Assembly (NCBI GenBank): GCA_977006965.1
Contig: OZ345366.1
Location: 1,116,001-1,180,000, forward strand
DNA from: Phymatolithon calcareum
Taxonomy: Eukaryota > Rhodophyta > Florideophyceae > Hapalidiales
DNA length: 64,000 nucleotides
Direction of reading: 5' to 3'
Numbering within the stretch: position 1 is the stretch's first letter; every line of letters starts with the position of its first letter. Below the pieces are notes generated by a model. That model ran no database searches. It had not been told where the DNA came from and was given only the letters and a program-made list of their open reading frames with translations. Positions 1 through 10,590 of the stretch are shown here, piece after piece. Position numbers and translations under genes: made by a program.

Positions 1-126
1 GCGCTCGAGCATTCTTGTCTCGGTTACCCCCTGACTGCTCAGTGAGATTCCAAGGTATGACACTTCTTTGACTTTCGTTATTGTTTTGCCTGACAGCTTG
101 AAGTTATCTGGTCTCGGTGTTGCTGT

Positions 127-608
127 TCATTGCTGCCATTCCAATAATCGACGGAGGGAGTTACTGCACTGGAAATAGAAAGGAATGGTCACGGAGCTCA
201 TTTTCATGCCCGAACGGCTTCTTGACAACGCGCACGTGTCTGCATTAATATAACGGAGGCTGTTATTGAAAGCGGACACCGGAACAGCACGATAGTACAG
301 AGGGTTGGCGGGACGACAATCAAGCTCGAAGAGTAACTTGGTGGCATAGTCGCAATCACGGCGATGATAGAAAGGGTGTTGGGCAAATCCCACCACTTCC
401 ACGCTGCTTAGAATACCGGTCGGGTCTATTCTGAACTTTGGTGGCATGACGGAGAGATTGACATAGAAACAAAGCGAGAGAAAGTCTTCCATCTTCTGAG
501 AGCTAATTTCCAGGAAATCATGAGACAACTGAGTGCGGAAAGATCCATTCACGTAACTTGGCATCCACCGTCTTGCTCCGCGCAAACCTATAAGGACTGA
601 AGTTTTCT
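127..608 (-). pseudogene. 3' part of an unknown ORF interrupted by a LINE
   Basis: This is an open minus-strand frame of about 160 codons ending at 127. I recognise no family. Its 5' end stops exactly at the left target-site duplication of LINE-A (595-608). The frame continues, without a shift, into the sequence beyond the right duplication at 6234, so this is the distal half of an ORF that was split by the LINE. The protein is mixed hydrophobic and polar with no obvious membrane segment. A domain part of the same ORF resembles the RepX repeats at 60.9 and 62.7 kb, so the ORF may belong to an unclassified mobile element and not to a host gene. Confidence 0.45.
595..608. repeat. Left target-site duplication of LINE-A copy 1
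   Basis: GACTGAAGTTTTCT is repeated perfectly at 6221-6234. The 14-bp pair brackets the LINE-A insertion and the copia element nested in it. Confidence 0.85.
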
Positions 609-639
609 TTCTTTCTTTCTTTATTGCGAAAGATATCGC

Positions 640-1359
640 TCACACGGAGGGTGAGCGCCAGAAGTTGTTCTGCAGCAGCTTCTCATTGTTCAGAAATTTT
701 AGCATCTCTAGGGGTCTCTCACGGCATAGCTCCTCTTCGGTTTTTGTCCCAACTCGACCAATGAACTTATGTCTGGAGACTGAACGTCCACTACAACGTA
801 AAATCAGGTGTTCTGTAGTTTCTTTGCAATCAGAATTGCAGGCCTTGCACACTGGATCGTACGAAATTGTGTCCCTGTTGCATCGATGCCTAAAGACTGC
901 CACCATATGGCTGCACTCCACAATCACTTGGTGCAAGATCACCTCTGCTCGTCTATGTGATATAGATAGCTCTTCGGGAAGTGTCGGAATGGCGACAGAC
1001 TCGGTTTTGGCGGATGTTTTGACGATTGATCTCGCTGTTTCGAGTATGAGAGGAACCTTCTGATGGTCCATCAGGTTTGATTCGGAAATACCTCTTCGTG
1101 CTAAATTGTCGGCGGCATAATTTCGCGGAATTCTACAATGACTTGGAATCCAAATGCATTAAACGAAAATCTCCCTTGACATCAATTGTTCCATAAGACC
1201 CCAAAGTTGCCGTATCATTTCCCCGTACCTCCGTCCATGACCGCTAATAGCTTCGACGCAGCTCCTGCTGTCGGTGAACCATCTTATCGTGCTTCCAGAT
1301 GCTAAGGTGAGCTTCAAAGCTTCTTGAAAAGCATGCATTGCAGCAATGACCTCCGCGTC
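640..1359 (-). pseudogene. LINE-A RNase H domain and C-terminal zinc-knuckle region
   Basis: The minus-strand reading gives an RNase H domain with the glutamate segment DAEVIAAMHAF, the aspartate segment WFTDSRS and a later ADNLARRGI block. These are the acidic positions expected of LINE-encoded RNase H. One stop near 1158 interrupts it. A C-terminal region of about 143 residues follows, with the CxxC...H...C pattern DPVCKACNS / TTEHLILRC common at the ends of LINE ORF2 proteins. Copy 2 at 20.75-21.2 kb has the same protein without that stop. The reverse transcriptase part is missing through 5' truncation. Confidence 0.75.
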
Positions 1360-1502
1360 TGATGAGGTGCGCTTGCCCAGATCGTCGTCCTCCGAGGGTC
1401 TGGGCCTTTATACCCTAATGTCTGCTACGTGTAGCGCCTATCATGACAATAATCTGCCTGCTCGTGACAAGTTCTTACTCGTTCTTAGCGCCTATCATAA
1501 CA
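1360..1502 (-). repeat. 3' LTR of the copia element
   Basis: On the minus strand it begins TGTTATGATAGG after a G-rich polypurine tract (1503-1512) and ends CACCTCATCA. A TATAAAGG box lies inside. The motif ATGATAGGCGCTA occurs twice, about 55 bp apart, within this LTR. Confidence 0.6.
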
Positions 1503-4500
1503 GACCCCCCGTCGCGAGGAGGCGGATTGAATGACTTCAGTGGGAGAGTAAAATTTTTGAAGTTAGGGCGGTTCACCGGCTTTGTCAAGATATCCGCCAG
1601 CATGTCTTGACTACGGATGTAGTGAGGTTCGACTGACTTTTTCTTCACGTGGTCTTGGATATGATGATATCGGATGTCGATGTATTTGCTTCGTCGCGTT
1701 TGCGAATTGTTCATGGCGACTTTGATGGCCGCCTGATTGTCCATGCACAGCTTCGTGTGTTCTGCAGCAAGCTGGTTAAGCTCGGTAAGTATGTTGCGCA
1801 ACCAGAGCGTTTGCTGGACAGCAGTCAAAGCAGCAATGTACTCTGCCTTGCACGTTGAGAGTGCGACTGTTTTCTGCCGTTTGGACGTCCAGTGTATCGG
1901 TGCGTTGTTGAGGGTGTGTATTATACCGCTTACTGACTTGCGGGTATATTTGCGGCTTGCATAATCGGCGTCTGCGCGCGTGACTGGCCGAATATAGTAT
2001 ACCGAGGTTTTTTGTGTCTTGAAGGTATCTTACCAAGCGCTTTAGAGCTATCCAGTGTCTATCTGTGGGCGTTTTGGCTGCTCTCGCAAGCGTGTTCACA
2101 ATGAATGTGATGTCGTAGCTTGTACAGTCCGCGAGATAGCGCAAGTCCCCAATTGTTTTCTCAAAAATGGCCGGAAGTTTTCAGAGGGCTCTGCGAGGTG
2201 AAGGTCGAGGCCATCTACGTATGGGTAGTCTGTGTGTGCCGCGGCTGCCAGCCGGAGCTGATGAACAATCGCGTCAATGATGTGCGGCTGGGATATGTGG
2301 ATTCCTTGGGGGTTGCGTTGTATTTTCCAGTTGAGATATTGCGTTGGGACTCCGAGGCGCTTGACTTTGTACTTCTGTTGCAGTGTTTTGAACAGTGAGT
2401 CAGTTAGGTTAGCATCGGTGGAGGCTGCAAGAAAGTCGTCTATACAGACGGCGATTATTATTTACCGACCAGACCCCATTCGTCGAAAGAATAGGCATGG
2501 TTCAGATTTGAGGGATGAATATCCGTGCTTCTTAAGATACGTCTTCATAGCTTCAACATAGATGTAGCCACTTTGTTAAGTGCCGTATAGGTTCTTCTTA
2601 AGTTCCCCGGCAGGATAGGGGTGTTTGTACGATCCATTAAACCGAGGATGTTGATAAACATATACTCTGGTGGGATGATTAAATTCTTCGTGGAAAAACG
2701 CCGATTCAAAATCGAAATGTTCCAGATGCAACCCATGTTGTGCTGCCAGAGCGTACAGTATTCGCAATGATGATTTGTCTGCCATATGTGTTTCTGTTTT
2801 GTTAGGATCGTAGTGGATATGGGGCTCCATGAGGTCTCCGCGCGCCGAACAGCGCGCTTTGCGTTTAGCAATATGGTTGTTGTGATCGCGTTTGTACCTG
2901 TAACTCATTGTGAGTGGGATTATTTTCGCGCTGCGTGGAATGGCAGTGGTTGATAGCCATTTGATGGCTTGAAGACGATCCAGTGTGTCAAGTTCTGAAT
3001 CGTGGTGCTTTGCCCAAGGTTTTGCATCTGGTTACCGATGTGCTGCTTTATAGTTCGGTGGAGCGGGAGTAAATGCCGTGATGGTCAGAGGGGCCTGGTT
3101 TTGTGCTCCATTGCTCTTTGTGGAAAAAGCTTGGAAGTGCCTGCTTTTCTTTACGTCTGCACTTCTGGCCGTGATGTCAATCTGGTTCGGTTCGATTGGG
3201 ATCATCGAAAATGCCTGAGATATGCGACGAACTGGGTCAGTGTCTGCATGGTATGGCGTAAAGTTGATGGCCTTGCTGGAGTGGTATGTTTTGCTTCGCA
3301 GGTTATACACGACTATGTGGTTGACATCCTCTGCGTACATATATCGGGCCGGAAATGCGCGCGTGCTTAACTTCTTTTTGTCAGAAAGATTTGGGATCTG
3401 TCCAAGCTGCCTAAAAGTGAAAATGCGCTGCACATTTTGTGGTTCTTCGTGCCATATGGTGTACGGTATTTTGCGGGCACTATTGTGGTAGCTGATGTTG
3501 TATTTAAATACAGCATCATGGACTGCATCCTCCCAAAATGTATCGTCGAGGCGTGCTGCCGCAAGGGATGCACGCGCTTTGTTGCAGAGCGTGTAGTTAA
3601 TTCGCTCGGCTATTCCGTTCTCCTGACGCGAGTATGGTGTCGTAGGGATGTATGTTATTCCTCTGTCTGAGCAGTATTTGCGCATGTAGTTGAATTTGTA
3701 CTCGCGAGCGTTGTCGCTGCGGAATTCTCGAGGATATGTGTGGTGCTTATTCCGAATATGCTCGAGCACTTGGCATGTACATAGAGATACCTTTCCGCGA
3801 TTGGGAATGAAATGTAGAGTTAGTATCGATGTAAGTGGTGAAGTATTTGTTTCCATGCCTTGAAGTGGGGGTGATGGGTCCGCAGACGTCCAATGAGATT
3901 CGTGCTGCTACTGCACCTGTGTGGTCCTTAGAAGAGTGGGCGCCGCATCTGGTTTTTCCAGTACTGCATGCACTGCATGACATCCGAGGGGGCTGTAGCT
4001 TAAGCGCTTCGGGAAGTCCCGGTAGAAGGTTGTATTTAGCCATGAGGTTTATAGTGAGAGGACGTAAGTGGCCAAGTTTTAAATGCCAGGCCATGTATGC
4101 AGTCATTTTGGGACTGCATTTGCTCGAAGGTCCTTCTGCCGGTGAGTTTGCCAATGTTGGTCCTGGTTGAGTTCTAGGAATAGTGCTTAGTTGTGGGATA
4201 GCGAGGGGAAAGGTGGATTGACTTGACAAATCTGGACTTGTTTTACGAGATTGATTTTGAGAAAATATTGGTTCCCACGGCCCTGTTCTTGTAGCAATAG
4301 CCGGAAGTGCTCTTGCAGAAAAGGCTTTTGTTCGTAATTGTGGTTGAGAGTATGAACGGTGTGCATGCTTGTCGTCTTCTGGGGTGGTGTTTAGTGTGTA
4401 CAACCCCTGTCTAAATGTAGCAGTGCTGAGTATGTGGGGATGAAAGGAAGGTGTTTTCATTATGTATGCGTGATCAGGATGGAACTCCACTCTTCCGTGC

Positions 4501-4856
4501 TGCTTCGACAACTTGTGCACGGAAATGAGATTGCGCGAAATGGCGGGAGATACAACAGCATCATGTACCTGTAGTTTGAATTTAGGCGTCATGATCGAGA
4601 TTTGCCCAGTGTGAGTGATTTTGTGAAGTATACCGTTGGCAGTTTGCGTTATTACTTCTCCTCGGACGAGGTGCATGGAGGGACTTGGGGCATGCAGGTG
4701 TGTCGGGGGTGCTGCAGAATCGAGGTGATACTTACGCGGAAGGTTGTGCTGCTCAGCGTTCTGCTCTTTCTGTGTGCCATGGGATATTGTGGGCGTCAAT
4801 GCAGGATTAGTGCTCGCGGGTGCCTGCTGCTCGAGCATGGCCAATCGAAGCGCCAT
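1475..4856 (-). pseudogene. copia pol relic (PR-IN-RT-RNase H)
   Basis: Reading downstream on the minus strand: a GAG-pre-integrase zinc site (WHLKLGH ... CSAC), the integrase core with the DVCGP, RSDNAREY and PYSRQENGIAER blocks, then reverse transcriptase beginning near 2908 with DFESAF and the catalytic YxDD-equivalent VCIDDFLAAS. RNase H follows, with ADYASR, SKRQKTVALST and a terminal DMLADILTKP. These are standard Ty1/copia landmarks in copia order. At least four frameshifts or stops separate the open segments (4856-3747, 3856-3032, 2908-2576, 1828-1475), so no functional polyprotein can be made. Confidence 0.8.
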
Positions 4857-4871
4857 CTCATTATGGTCGAT

Positions 4872-5797
4872 TTAATATGTCGCTGGTTCCTGGTTTTGGA
4901 AGTGAGGCTGGTTTGCTGTTTGATGATCGCCATAGGACAATGATTGCATATTGGCTTGTGCTGAAGCGCGGTGCTGGTTCTGCCGTATGTACTGGGCATC
5001 GCTGTGTGTACCGGAGGCATGGAAAGAGCACCACGGTCCAACATATCCAGGGGGCCGTGGACAGTTTTCGGAGATTAACTGGAGCTGTCGCTGTCTGTAG
5101 CGTTGACCGAAGTATTGTTGATTGAGACGATAGGGCTGCGGCCTGTACTGGGGCTGGATCGGGATCTGCTCAGTCTTCATCAGGGGTGTTGGTGACACCA
5201 TCGGTTCTATTTTTTGTTGGATATCGCTGGCTGCCTGTCGATAGAGTGCAGTGTGTATGATTTGTCTTTTGAATGCATTGATAGTTTGAGGAGGATTTCG
5301 TATCATTTCTTCTCCCGTGGTTACGAATTCCGGGTTATGTCGAAGTGCTTCCACCAGAAACCGAGTTGTTATACTCTCCTGTGATATAGCCGGAAATCTA
5401 GCATTGATCATTTTCGCACGAAGCTTTAGATGTTCATCAACGTATTCCGCAACAGTCTTTTCGGGAGTGAACTGTATGGAACGCGCTTCTGCTGTAAGGA
5501 AGTCATGATCATCGATGTTCATGTTGCTGAGATGGTGCTCGAGGGCGACGCATATGTCGTGGGGTGCCTTGCTAAAGGTTTCTAGATCCATTTTGGCGGA
5601 TATGGAGCTCGGTATACTCTGCACGATGAGACTGCGGACCTTTGCTTGCTTGACGCGGAATGTGGCCGGAGAATCGGGCTCTTCTGGGTTCCGGTGACGT
5701 GGGTCGTTGCTTGAAGAATGGCTGCCGAGTTGATCAGCTCCTGATGCCAAAATGCGAAATTGTTTGGGTCTAGTGGTGAGGGCTTAATAAAGTCCAT
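4872..5797 (-). pseudogene. copia gag relic
   Basis: The minus-strand frame 5750-4872 (about 292 residues) has the helical, charged composition of a copia Gag (UBN2/retrotran_gag type), ending in a Gln- and Pro-rich tail. The first residues, including LDPNNFAFWHQELI, sit in a different frame starting at 5797, so a frameshift near 5700 breaks it. I see no intact CCHC knuckle. Confidence 0.6.
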
Positions 5798-6079
5798 TGT
5801 GGTGGGTGTGTTGACGTTATGTCGTAAATTGCGGAGTTGTTCGTTTCTCCAGATATCTGAAACTGTTGTTCGGCGGAGTCTTCGAGCTTCCTGGTCGGAT
5901 GGGTACGGTTCTGCTGTTTTGGGTGGTGATGGGTTATGTTGCTGTAGATGTGGTGGTGGATCGATGGTGCTTCGATGGCTATGATTGTTTTGTCTTGATG
6001 CTTGTCGTGGGATGCGGGTGGGTTAAGTTTGATAGAAGTGGGATTGATGTTGATGACGAAACGCTGGGCCCATAAACTT

Positions 6080-6168
6080 TGATGAGGTGTGCTTGCCCAG
6101 ATCGTCGTCCTCCGAGGGTCTGGGCCTTTAAAATATAATGTCTGCTACTTGTAGCGCCTATCATTTCA
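6080..6168 (-). repeat. 5' LTR of the copia element, shortened
   Basis: Matches the distal 88 bp of the 3' LTR closely but lacks the first about 55 bp. The missing part is exactly the interval between the two ATGATAGGCGCTA copies of the 3' LTR. Confidence 0.6.
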
Positions 6169-6220
6169 CCGCGTCAAATGAAGATCCAACAGCTCCGGCG
6201 GTCATCGCCAATTCCTTCAC

Positions 6221-6234
6221 GACTGAAGTTTTCT
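6221..6234. repeat. Right target-site duplication of LINE-A copy 1
   Basis: Exact copy of 595-608, lying at the 5' (truncated) end of the minus-strand LINE. Confidence 0.85.
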
Positions 6235-6440
6235 GGGAGCAGGACATGAATGAACATGGAAAAACAACCAGATATGTTTTCTTCTTCCCTTCATGGTCAG
6301 AAGCGGTCAGAACAATGATCACCAGAGGATGTGGGTTTGTAAATCGCACAAGTTGGCACACTGGTTGTGGTCGGGTCTAGGGTTTGCCCTTGGTGATCCT
6401 TCATGGTCTAAGTACGCATCGAAACCTATGGTACTGTAAT
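6235..6440 (-). pseudogene. 5' part of the same unknown ORF (RepX-related)
   Basis: This minus-strand frame is upstream of and in phase with the segment at 127-608 once the LINE-A insertion is ignored. It contains the peptide PVCQLVRF, also found with small changes at 61.03 kb (plus) and 62.70 kb (minus), and the DNA around it is similar too. The frame is open back to a stop near 6385. No start codon is convincing. Function is unknown. Confidence 0.4.
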
Positions 6441-6925
6441 GACTGTAATGCTATTTGTAAGGGCTTGCTGTAAATGCGAGCTGAAATGATAATTTGAAGG
6501 GAGCGTGCATTGTCATTTTCCACGAAGGGTGTCCCCAAGTTATTCCAAATTATACATCTTAAGTACAACTATAATATAGTTGTAGCTGCTAGACACGTTA
6601 GTGTAATATTATTTCACTGACGTGCGTGGAAGCTAGCAGACTTCTAACAGAGAGCCCCAAAATTGTTTGACGTCAGGCAGGTTGTAATTTGTAGTTAGAT
6701 TGTAGAGTCATTGTACTACTAGTGTAAGTTCTTAACGTTAGTAAATTTTTATATAAGGCTGAGTTGGTTCCCCTTTGTAGAAGCTTGGGCAAAGGTCGAA
6801 CAAGCTGGTAAAACCCAGTGCTTCTGAAATTAGTAGAAATATGAAAAGGCCATTGAGCCCACATCCTTAACTACAACTACTCCCTAAAGAGATAAAATCA
6901 TATAATAAAAGTAAAAGTTCATTAC
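6434..6925 (+). repeat. 5' LTR of the old gypsy element
   Basis: Shares long stretches with 11840-12179, for example the segment around 6650-6760 with TTGTTTGACGTCAG and TTAACGTTAGTAAA. A TATATAAGG box is at about 6750. The left boundary is approximate. Confidence 0.55.
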
Positions 6926-6977
6926 AGCTACAACTATCTACTGTAAGCCACGCTTATTTAAACGTATCTGCTCGCAA

Positions 6978-7393
6978 TAATGCAATGCAAACAGTATAAC
7001 CTGAAAATGTTTTGTAAGGAGCTGGTTAAATCGATTACAAATGTTTTCGATAGTCAACCAATTGCTCCTAATGAAGAGCAAAAAATAAAATTTGCTGTTA
7101 GTTACTTAAGTGACGATGGACTGCAATAGTGGGCGCTTACGAAAATTAGTAATATTACAACTGTAAAATCGTTTAAACAATTTACGAAAGAAATACAAAA
7201 ATATTTCGAGCTCGTAAATAGGGAAATTAATGCGCGGAAATCCATGAACAGTTTAAAACAAATGGGATCTTATCACACTATTTCGGTGTACAATAAAGAT
7301 TTTCTAAAGTGGCTCCTTCAAGCTACGGCAATGGGTAAGGACGAACAAGTGATTCATTATTGTCATAGATTAAAAAAATGGGAATAGAATTGA
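6978..7393 (+). pseudogene. gypsy gag relic
   Basis: The plus-strand reading from about 6978 shows a retrotransposon Gag-like stretch (KIKFAVSYLSDDGLQ, then EIQKYFELVNREINARK) with one stop and a truncated end. This is the expected position just after the 5' LTR. It is too short to be functional. Confidence 0.5.
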
Positions 7394-8299
7394 AATGGAA
7401 AGTGCTGAAGTAAAAACCCTTTCTGACGCTATGCGATTAACTGACAGAATGGACAGCATACAGAACTCTTATAACCTTTTTAACCCATTCGATGTTGGAC
7501 GTCCAGTGGGGCGGACACATATAGAAATAGAAACCATCCCATAAAATTTAAGTTTCGTAAAAAGAAGCTATTGGAAGAACGTAAATGCTTTGTATTGGAG
7601 AAAGTTGGATATAGAGCAGCAAGGCACAAAACCTGGACTTTAAAAAAACTATCCGTATAGTCAACAACCATCGGCGTCGAGGCGGATGACAAGGGGAATG
7701 CCCATAAAAGCAAAAAAGAAATGAAAATATAATACTACCTAAAAACCAAAAAGAAAAGAACAATTAAAAGTATGCTCGTTTTCTCCTTATAGAAAACGGA
7801 GACCCGGAAAAGGGAAGCACTCTTAGTCTTCAAAGGAATATTAGTAAGGGATAATGAGAAATTCCAATGTAAGACTTTAGTTGATAGCTAGCGAAAAATA
7901 TCGCAGATAAAGTGCATATGCCAAGAGAAAAGACTAATCTTAACATTGAACTTTGGGATGGAACTCTTATTCCAATGTATATAAGTTCTAAAGATCTCGA
8001 ATTATGAATTGGTAAAGCCATACTTAAAATACCGCCGTACATCGTGGATTGGATAGCTTACGACATAATCTTTGGTAAAAGTTGGTTAGCTAGCATAAAT
8101 CATTTAATTGATTGGAAGAGAAACCGAATGCGTATGAAACAAAGGCACCAGGTCATAACTCTGGACGCAGAGTCCTATTAGTATGGAAGTTCACAAACGT
8201 CATACATACTAGCAAGAAGGCAGTTCGGGAGATTAGCAAAGAAGAGAAAAAGTCTTGTAAATATCATGTGGTTTAACACCTTCAGGGGAAGACGATATA

Positions 8300-9120
8300 G
8301 AACATGAAAAAAGGAGTGATATAAACATTTATTAATAATGTATGGGCACGTCTTCCCAGTAAAGTTACCTCCGGGAGTTCCTCTAAAAAGAAACTTTGCA
8401 ATGAGTATTAAATTGGAAAATGGAGCAAAGACAAAAGTAGGACCAATTGACAAGTTTTCCGTGGCTGAATTAGAGGATATGAAAAAGCAGATCGAAGTAG
8501 CAGTATCTAACGGTTTCATTCGACCTAGTGTCAGTCCTTTGGAAATTTCAGTCTTATTGCAAAGAAAAAAGATGGAGGACTCAGCATGTGCATAGATTAT
8601 CGTGCACTCAACGAAAACACCATACGAAACTAAGTTCCATTGTCTCGTGTAGATGAAATATGGGACCAACTAAGCAGAGCACAGTACTTTTCAAGTATAG
8701 ATTTACGTAGTGGATATCACTAAACCCGCATTAAGTTATATGACATTGAGAATACCGCTTCTGGGACACGGTATTGACAATTTGAATTTATGGTGACACC
8801 ATTTGGACTAAGTGGAGCTCCAGGTTGTTTTAGAAACCTTAATGAATAATATTTTTAGACCTTATCTTGACAAATTTAATCTTTTTTACTTAGACGATGT
8901 TCTTATATACAGTAGGAACAAGAAAGAACATTTGGAACATTTCAAATAACATTAGATATACAAAGGCAAAATAAGGTCTTTGGAAAAAAGTGTAAATGCC
9001 ACTCTTTTAGGAAGAAAATCGAATATCTCGATCATATTATAATTAAAGAGTTCCCTAGGGAATTCGACTAGATACTAAGAAAATGACACCGTTACAAACT
9101 GGAAAGCTTCAGAAAATGTA
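8300..9120 (+). pseudogene. gypsy reverse transcriptase relic, left part
   Basis: Fragments of a Ty3/gypsy reverse transcriptase can be read in shifting frames: a leading helix region (8338-8595), CIDYRALNENTI, FSSIDLRSGYH, VTPFGLSGAPGCF, and a decayed YLDDVL block near 8890. It runs up to the insertion at 9129 and resumes at 10591. Many frameshifts and stops are present. Confidence 0.65.
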
Positions 9121-9128
9121 AGACAAGT

Positions 9129-9340
9129 ATAGGTTGTCAACCGACTTCGAGGGATGACATCGGTCAGGCGTTGCACAAGGGGAATCCTGAGGGTATGACG
9201 TGAAACCAAGGAAGACTCGAGGGCTGTAAGCCCGAGGGGATTCCGAGGTTTCAGGGCATTCCCGAGGAATTTCCCGCGGGCGACGCCTGACCGATGTCAT
9301 TCCCGATGAGGAGGTTAACAACCTGCTTGTCTCACGGTAT
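9129..9340. repeat. Left-end hairpin of the Crypton-like element
   Basis: ATGACATCGGTCAGGCGT at 9154-9171 pairs perfectly with 9283-9300. Outward, GGTTGTCAACC-like sequence pairs with 9310-9325, and AGACAAG pairs with the CTTGTCT at 9326-9332. Confidence 0.7.
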
Positions 9341-9586
9341 TTGAACGGCTACAAAAGCACATGCAGACTGTCGACTTAACGGCTGTGATTTTTACCCACC
9401 GCACCGTTCGATGTCGGCAATATCAGTTCACAAGCATCGAAACACACGCACACTGTCGGCGCTACAGCAGTATGTTTTACAAAACGCACCGTTTGATGGG
9501 GCACACTGTCGACAACGCTGTCGCTCCAGCGCAAATGTTCGCCGTCGAGTCCGGGTCTGCCTCCATCACCTCCTGTCCACTCACTG

Positions 9587-10240
9587 TTGCTCACCGTCGC
9601 TCGCCGCCGCTCAACACCGCTCACCATCGCTCGCCACCGCTCGTCGCTGATCACCGTCGCTCGCCGATCTCGTTCGTCTCCGAGCTCCAAGAAATCGCAA
9701 CGCCCTTCTACATCGATGTCGGGGCCACCGGGAGTGGACGACGGCAATGAATTCAATTTCTCGTTGCCGAGCTCAGAAAGGGCAGAAGAGCTGAAGGGAA
9801 AGTTCGTTCCGGAAAACACGCAAAGAGGCACCGACTATAGCGTTCGGGCCCTGGCGCGATTTATTGTAAATGGCGACTACGAGGACAGTTATTTCAATAC
9901 GGAACCTCATTTGCGGTCTCTTTTTCTCGGGAACAAGGCTGCTGTTGTGGAATTCGAAGTTTCACAACTTAAGAAGTTGCTTTATGAGAACTGCGTGCCG
10001 GATGAGTGCGTCCCTGTAACGCAGCAGAAGAGGATTAATCATTTCTTGATCGAGTTTGCCGTCAACTATCGGAGCGCAAAGCAGAAGAAAGCGGTCACGC
10101 CAAACACTATGAAGTTCTACATTTGTGGGATTCAGCGTGCGTTTGAAGCATGGGGTTTCAAAATGAATTTGTTTTCAGGCCCAGTCTTCGCGGATAAAAA
10201 CGACGGGCTTCTGTGCGTTCTTGACAACCTTTTTGAATAA
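9587..10240 (+). CDS. Tyrosine-recombinase core-binding-domain-like protein
   Basis: An open frame of up to 217 codons. The likely start is the ATG at about 9716, after a Ser/Arg-rich low-complexity stretch. From about residue 60 the sequence has the helical pattern seen in the N-terminal SAM-like domain of phage-integrase-family and Crypton/DUF3504-type recombinases: DYSVRALARFIV, then QQKRINHFLIEFAVNYR, then VTPNTMKFYICGIQRAFE and an LDNLFE end. The catalytic domain with the R...HxxR...Y signature is absent, and the frame ends at a stop followed by AATAAA at about 10281. It is either a truncated recombinase from a non-autonomous element or a DNA-binding derivative. Assignment is by pattern only. 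Confidence 0.45.
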   Translation: MLTVARRRSTPLTIARHRSSLITVARRSRSSPSSKKSQRPSTSMSGPPGVDDGNEFNFSLPSSERAEELKGKFVPENTQRGTDYSVRALARFIVNGDYEDSYFNTEPHLRSLFLGNKAAVVEFEVSQLKKLLYENCVPDECVPVTQQKRINHFLIEFAVNYRSAKQKKAVTPNTMKFYICGIQRAFEAWGFKMNLFSGPVFADKNDGLLCVLDNLFE

Positions 10241-10370
10241 CGTGAGCTTTTCTTAGAGTGCATTCATTCAACATGTATTAAAATAAAGTTGAAACCAAAG
10301 AAACCGACCATTTGTGGTACGCATGTGGCTCCAACAAAAATGTTTAGGCACGTTTCATAACCTACAGCCC

Positions 10371-10545
10371 TGAGGGGGAAAGACATCAGCAAGCGGGAAA
10401 GGCATCATCGAGCGGGAAAGACATCGGAGAGCGGGAAAGACATCAGCGAGCGGGAATGACATCAGCCAATAGTGGGCCTCTATTATTGCTCCAGCGGGAA
10501 TGACATCGCTGAGCGGGAAAGACATCAGATCATATGCTCACCCGC
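10371..10545. repeat. Short tandem array of GCGGGAAAGACATC units
   Basis: About seven imperfect units of 18-20 bp built on AGCGGGAA[A/T]GACATC. The same core occurs inverted in the left-end hairpin of the element, so these look like subterminal binding-site repeats. Confidence 0.65.
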
Positions 10546-10590
10546 CCAAGGAAATAATCAATTATTTTCCCCCCATACCGTGAGACAAGT

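Larger units (their letters stand above)
1360..6168 (-). mobile_element. Decayed Ty1/copia retrotransposon inside LINE-A
   Basis: A complete but mutated copia element on the minus strand, with gag, protease/integrase, reverse transcriptase and RNase H in that order. Homologous LTRs lie at 1360-1502 and 6080-6168. It interrupts the RNase H region of LINE-A. Its flanks share CCGCGTC (1353-1359 and 6169-6175): a copia TSD is normally 5 bp, so part of this 7-bp match may be chance. Several frameshifts and stops make it non-coding today. Confidence 0.8.
609..6220 (-). mobile_element. LINE-A copy 1, 5'-truncated, split by copia
   Basis: This non-LTR retrotransposon fragment is read on the minus strand. 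Its 3' end is an AATAAA(GAAA)n tail at about 605-632, the same tail as at 22936-22957. The LINE sequence itself is only about 800 bp: 609-1359 plus about 6176-6220. The rest is the copia insertion. A 14-bp target-site duplication flanks it. The 5' truncation inside the RNase H coding region is typical of incomplete target-primed reverse transcription. Confidence 0.8.
9129..10590 (+). mobile_element. Small element with a tyrosine-recombinase-like ORF (Crypton-like?)
   Basis: This 1.46-kb insertion splits the gypsy relic. AGACAAGT at 9121-9128 recurs at 10583-10590, and the gypsy coding sense runs straight across when one copy and the interior are ignored. The left 210 bp form a large imperfect hairpin. 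CTTGTCTCACGGTAT (9326-9340) is the exact reverse complement of 10575-10589 at the right end. The ORF inside resembles the N-terminal half of a tyrosine recombinase. An 8-bp direct repeat would also suit a hAT-type element, but no hAT transposase is present. Confidence 0.55.

Noticed and set aside
127-585. Complete single-exon gene
   Set aside because: The frame begins at a LINE target duplication and continues beyond it at 6235, so it is a split fragment.
9376-9831. Minus-strand ORF of 151 codons
   Set aside because: Antisense to the Ser/Arg-rich leader of the recombinase-like ORF; low-complexity repeats keep it open.
10371-10545. CRISPR array
   Set aside because: Units are contiguous 18-20-bp tandem repeats without unique spacers, inside a eukaryotic transposable element.
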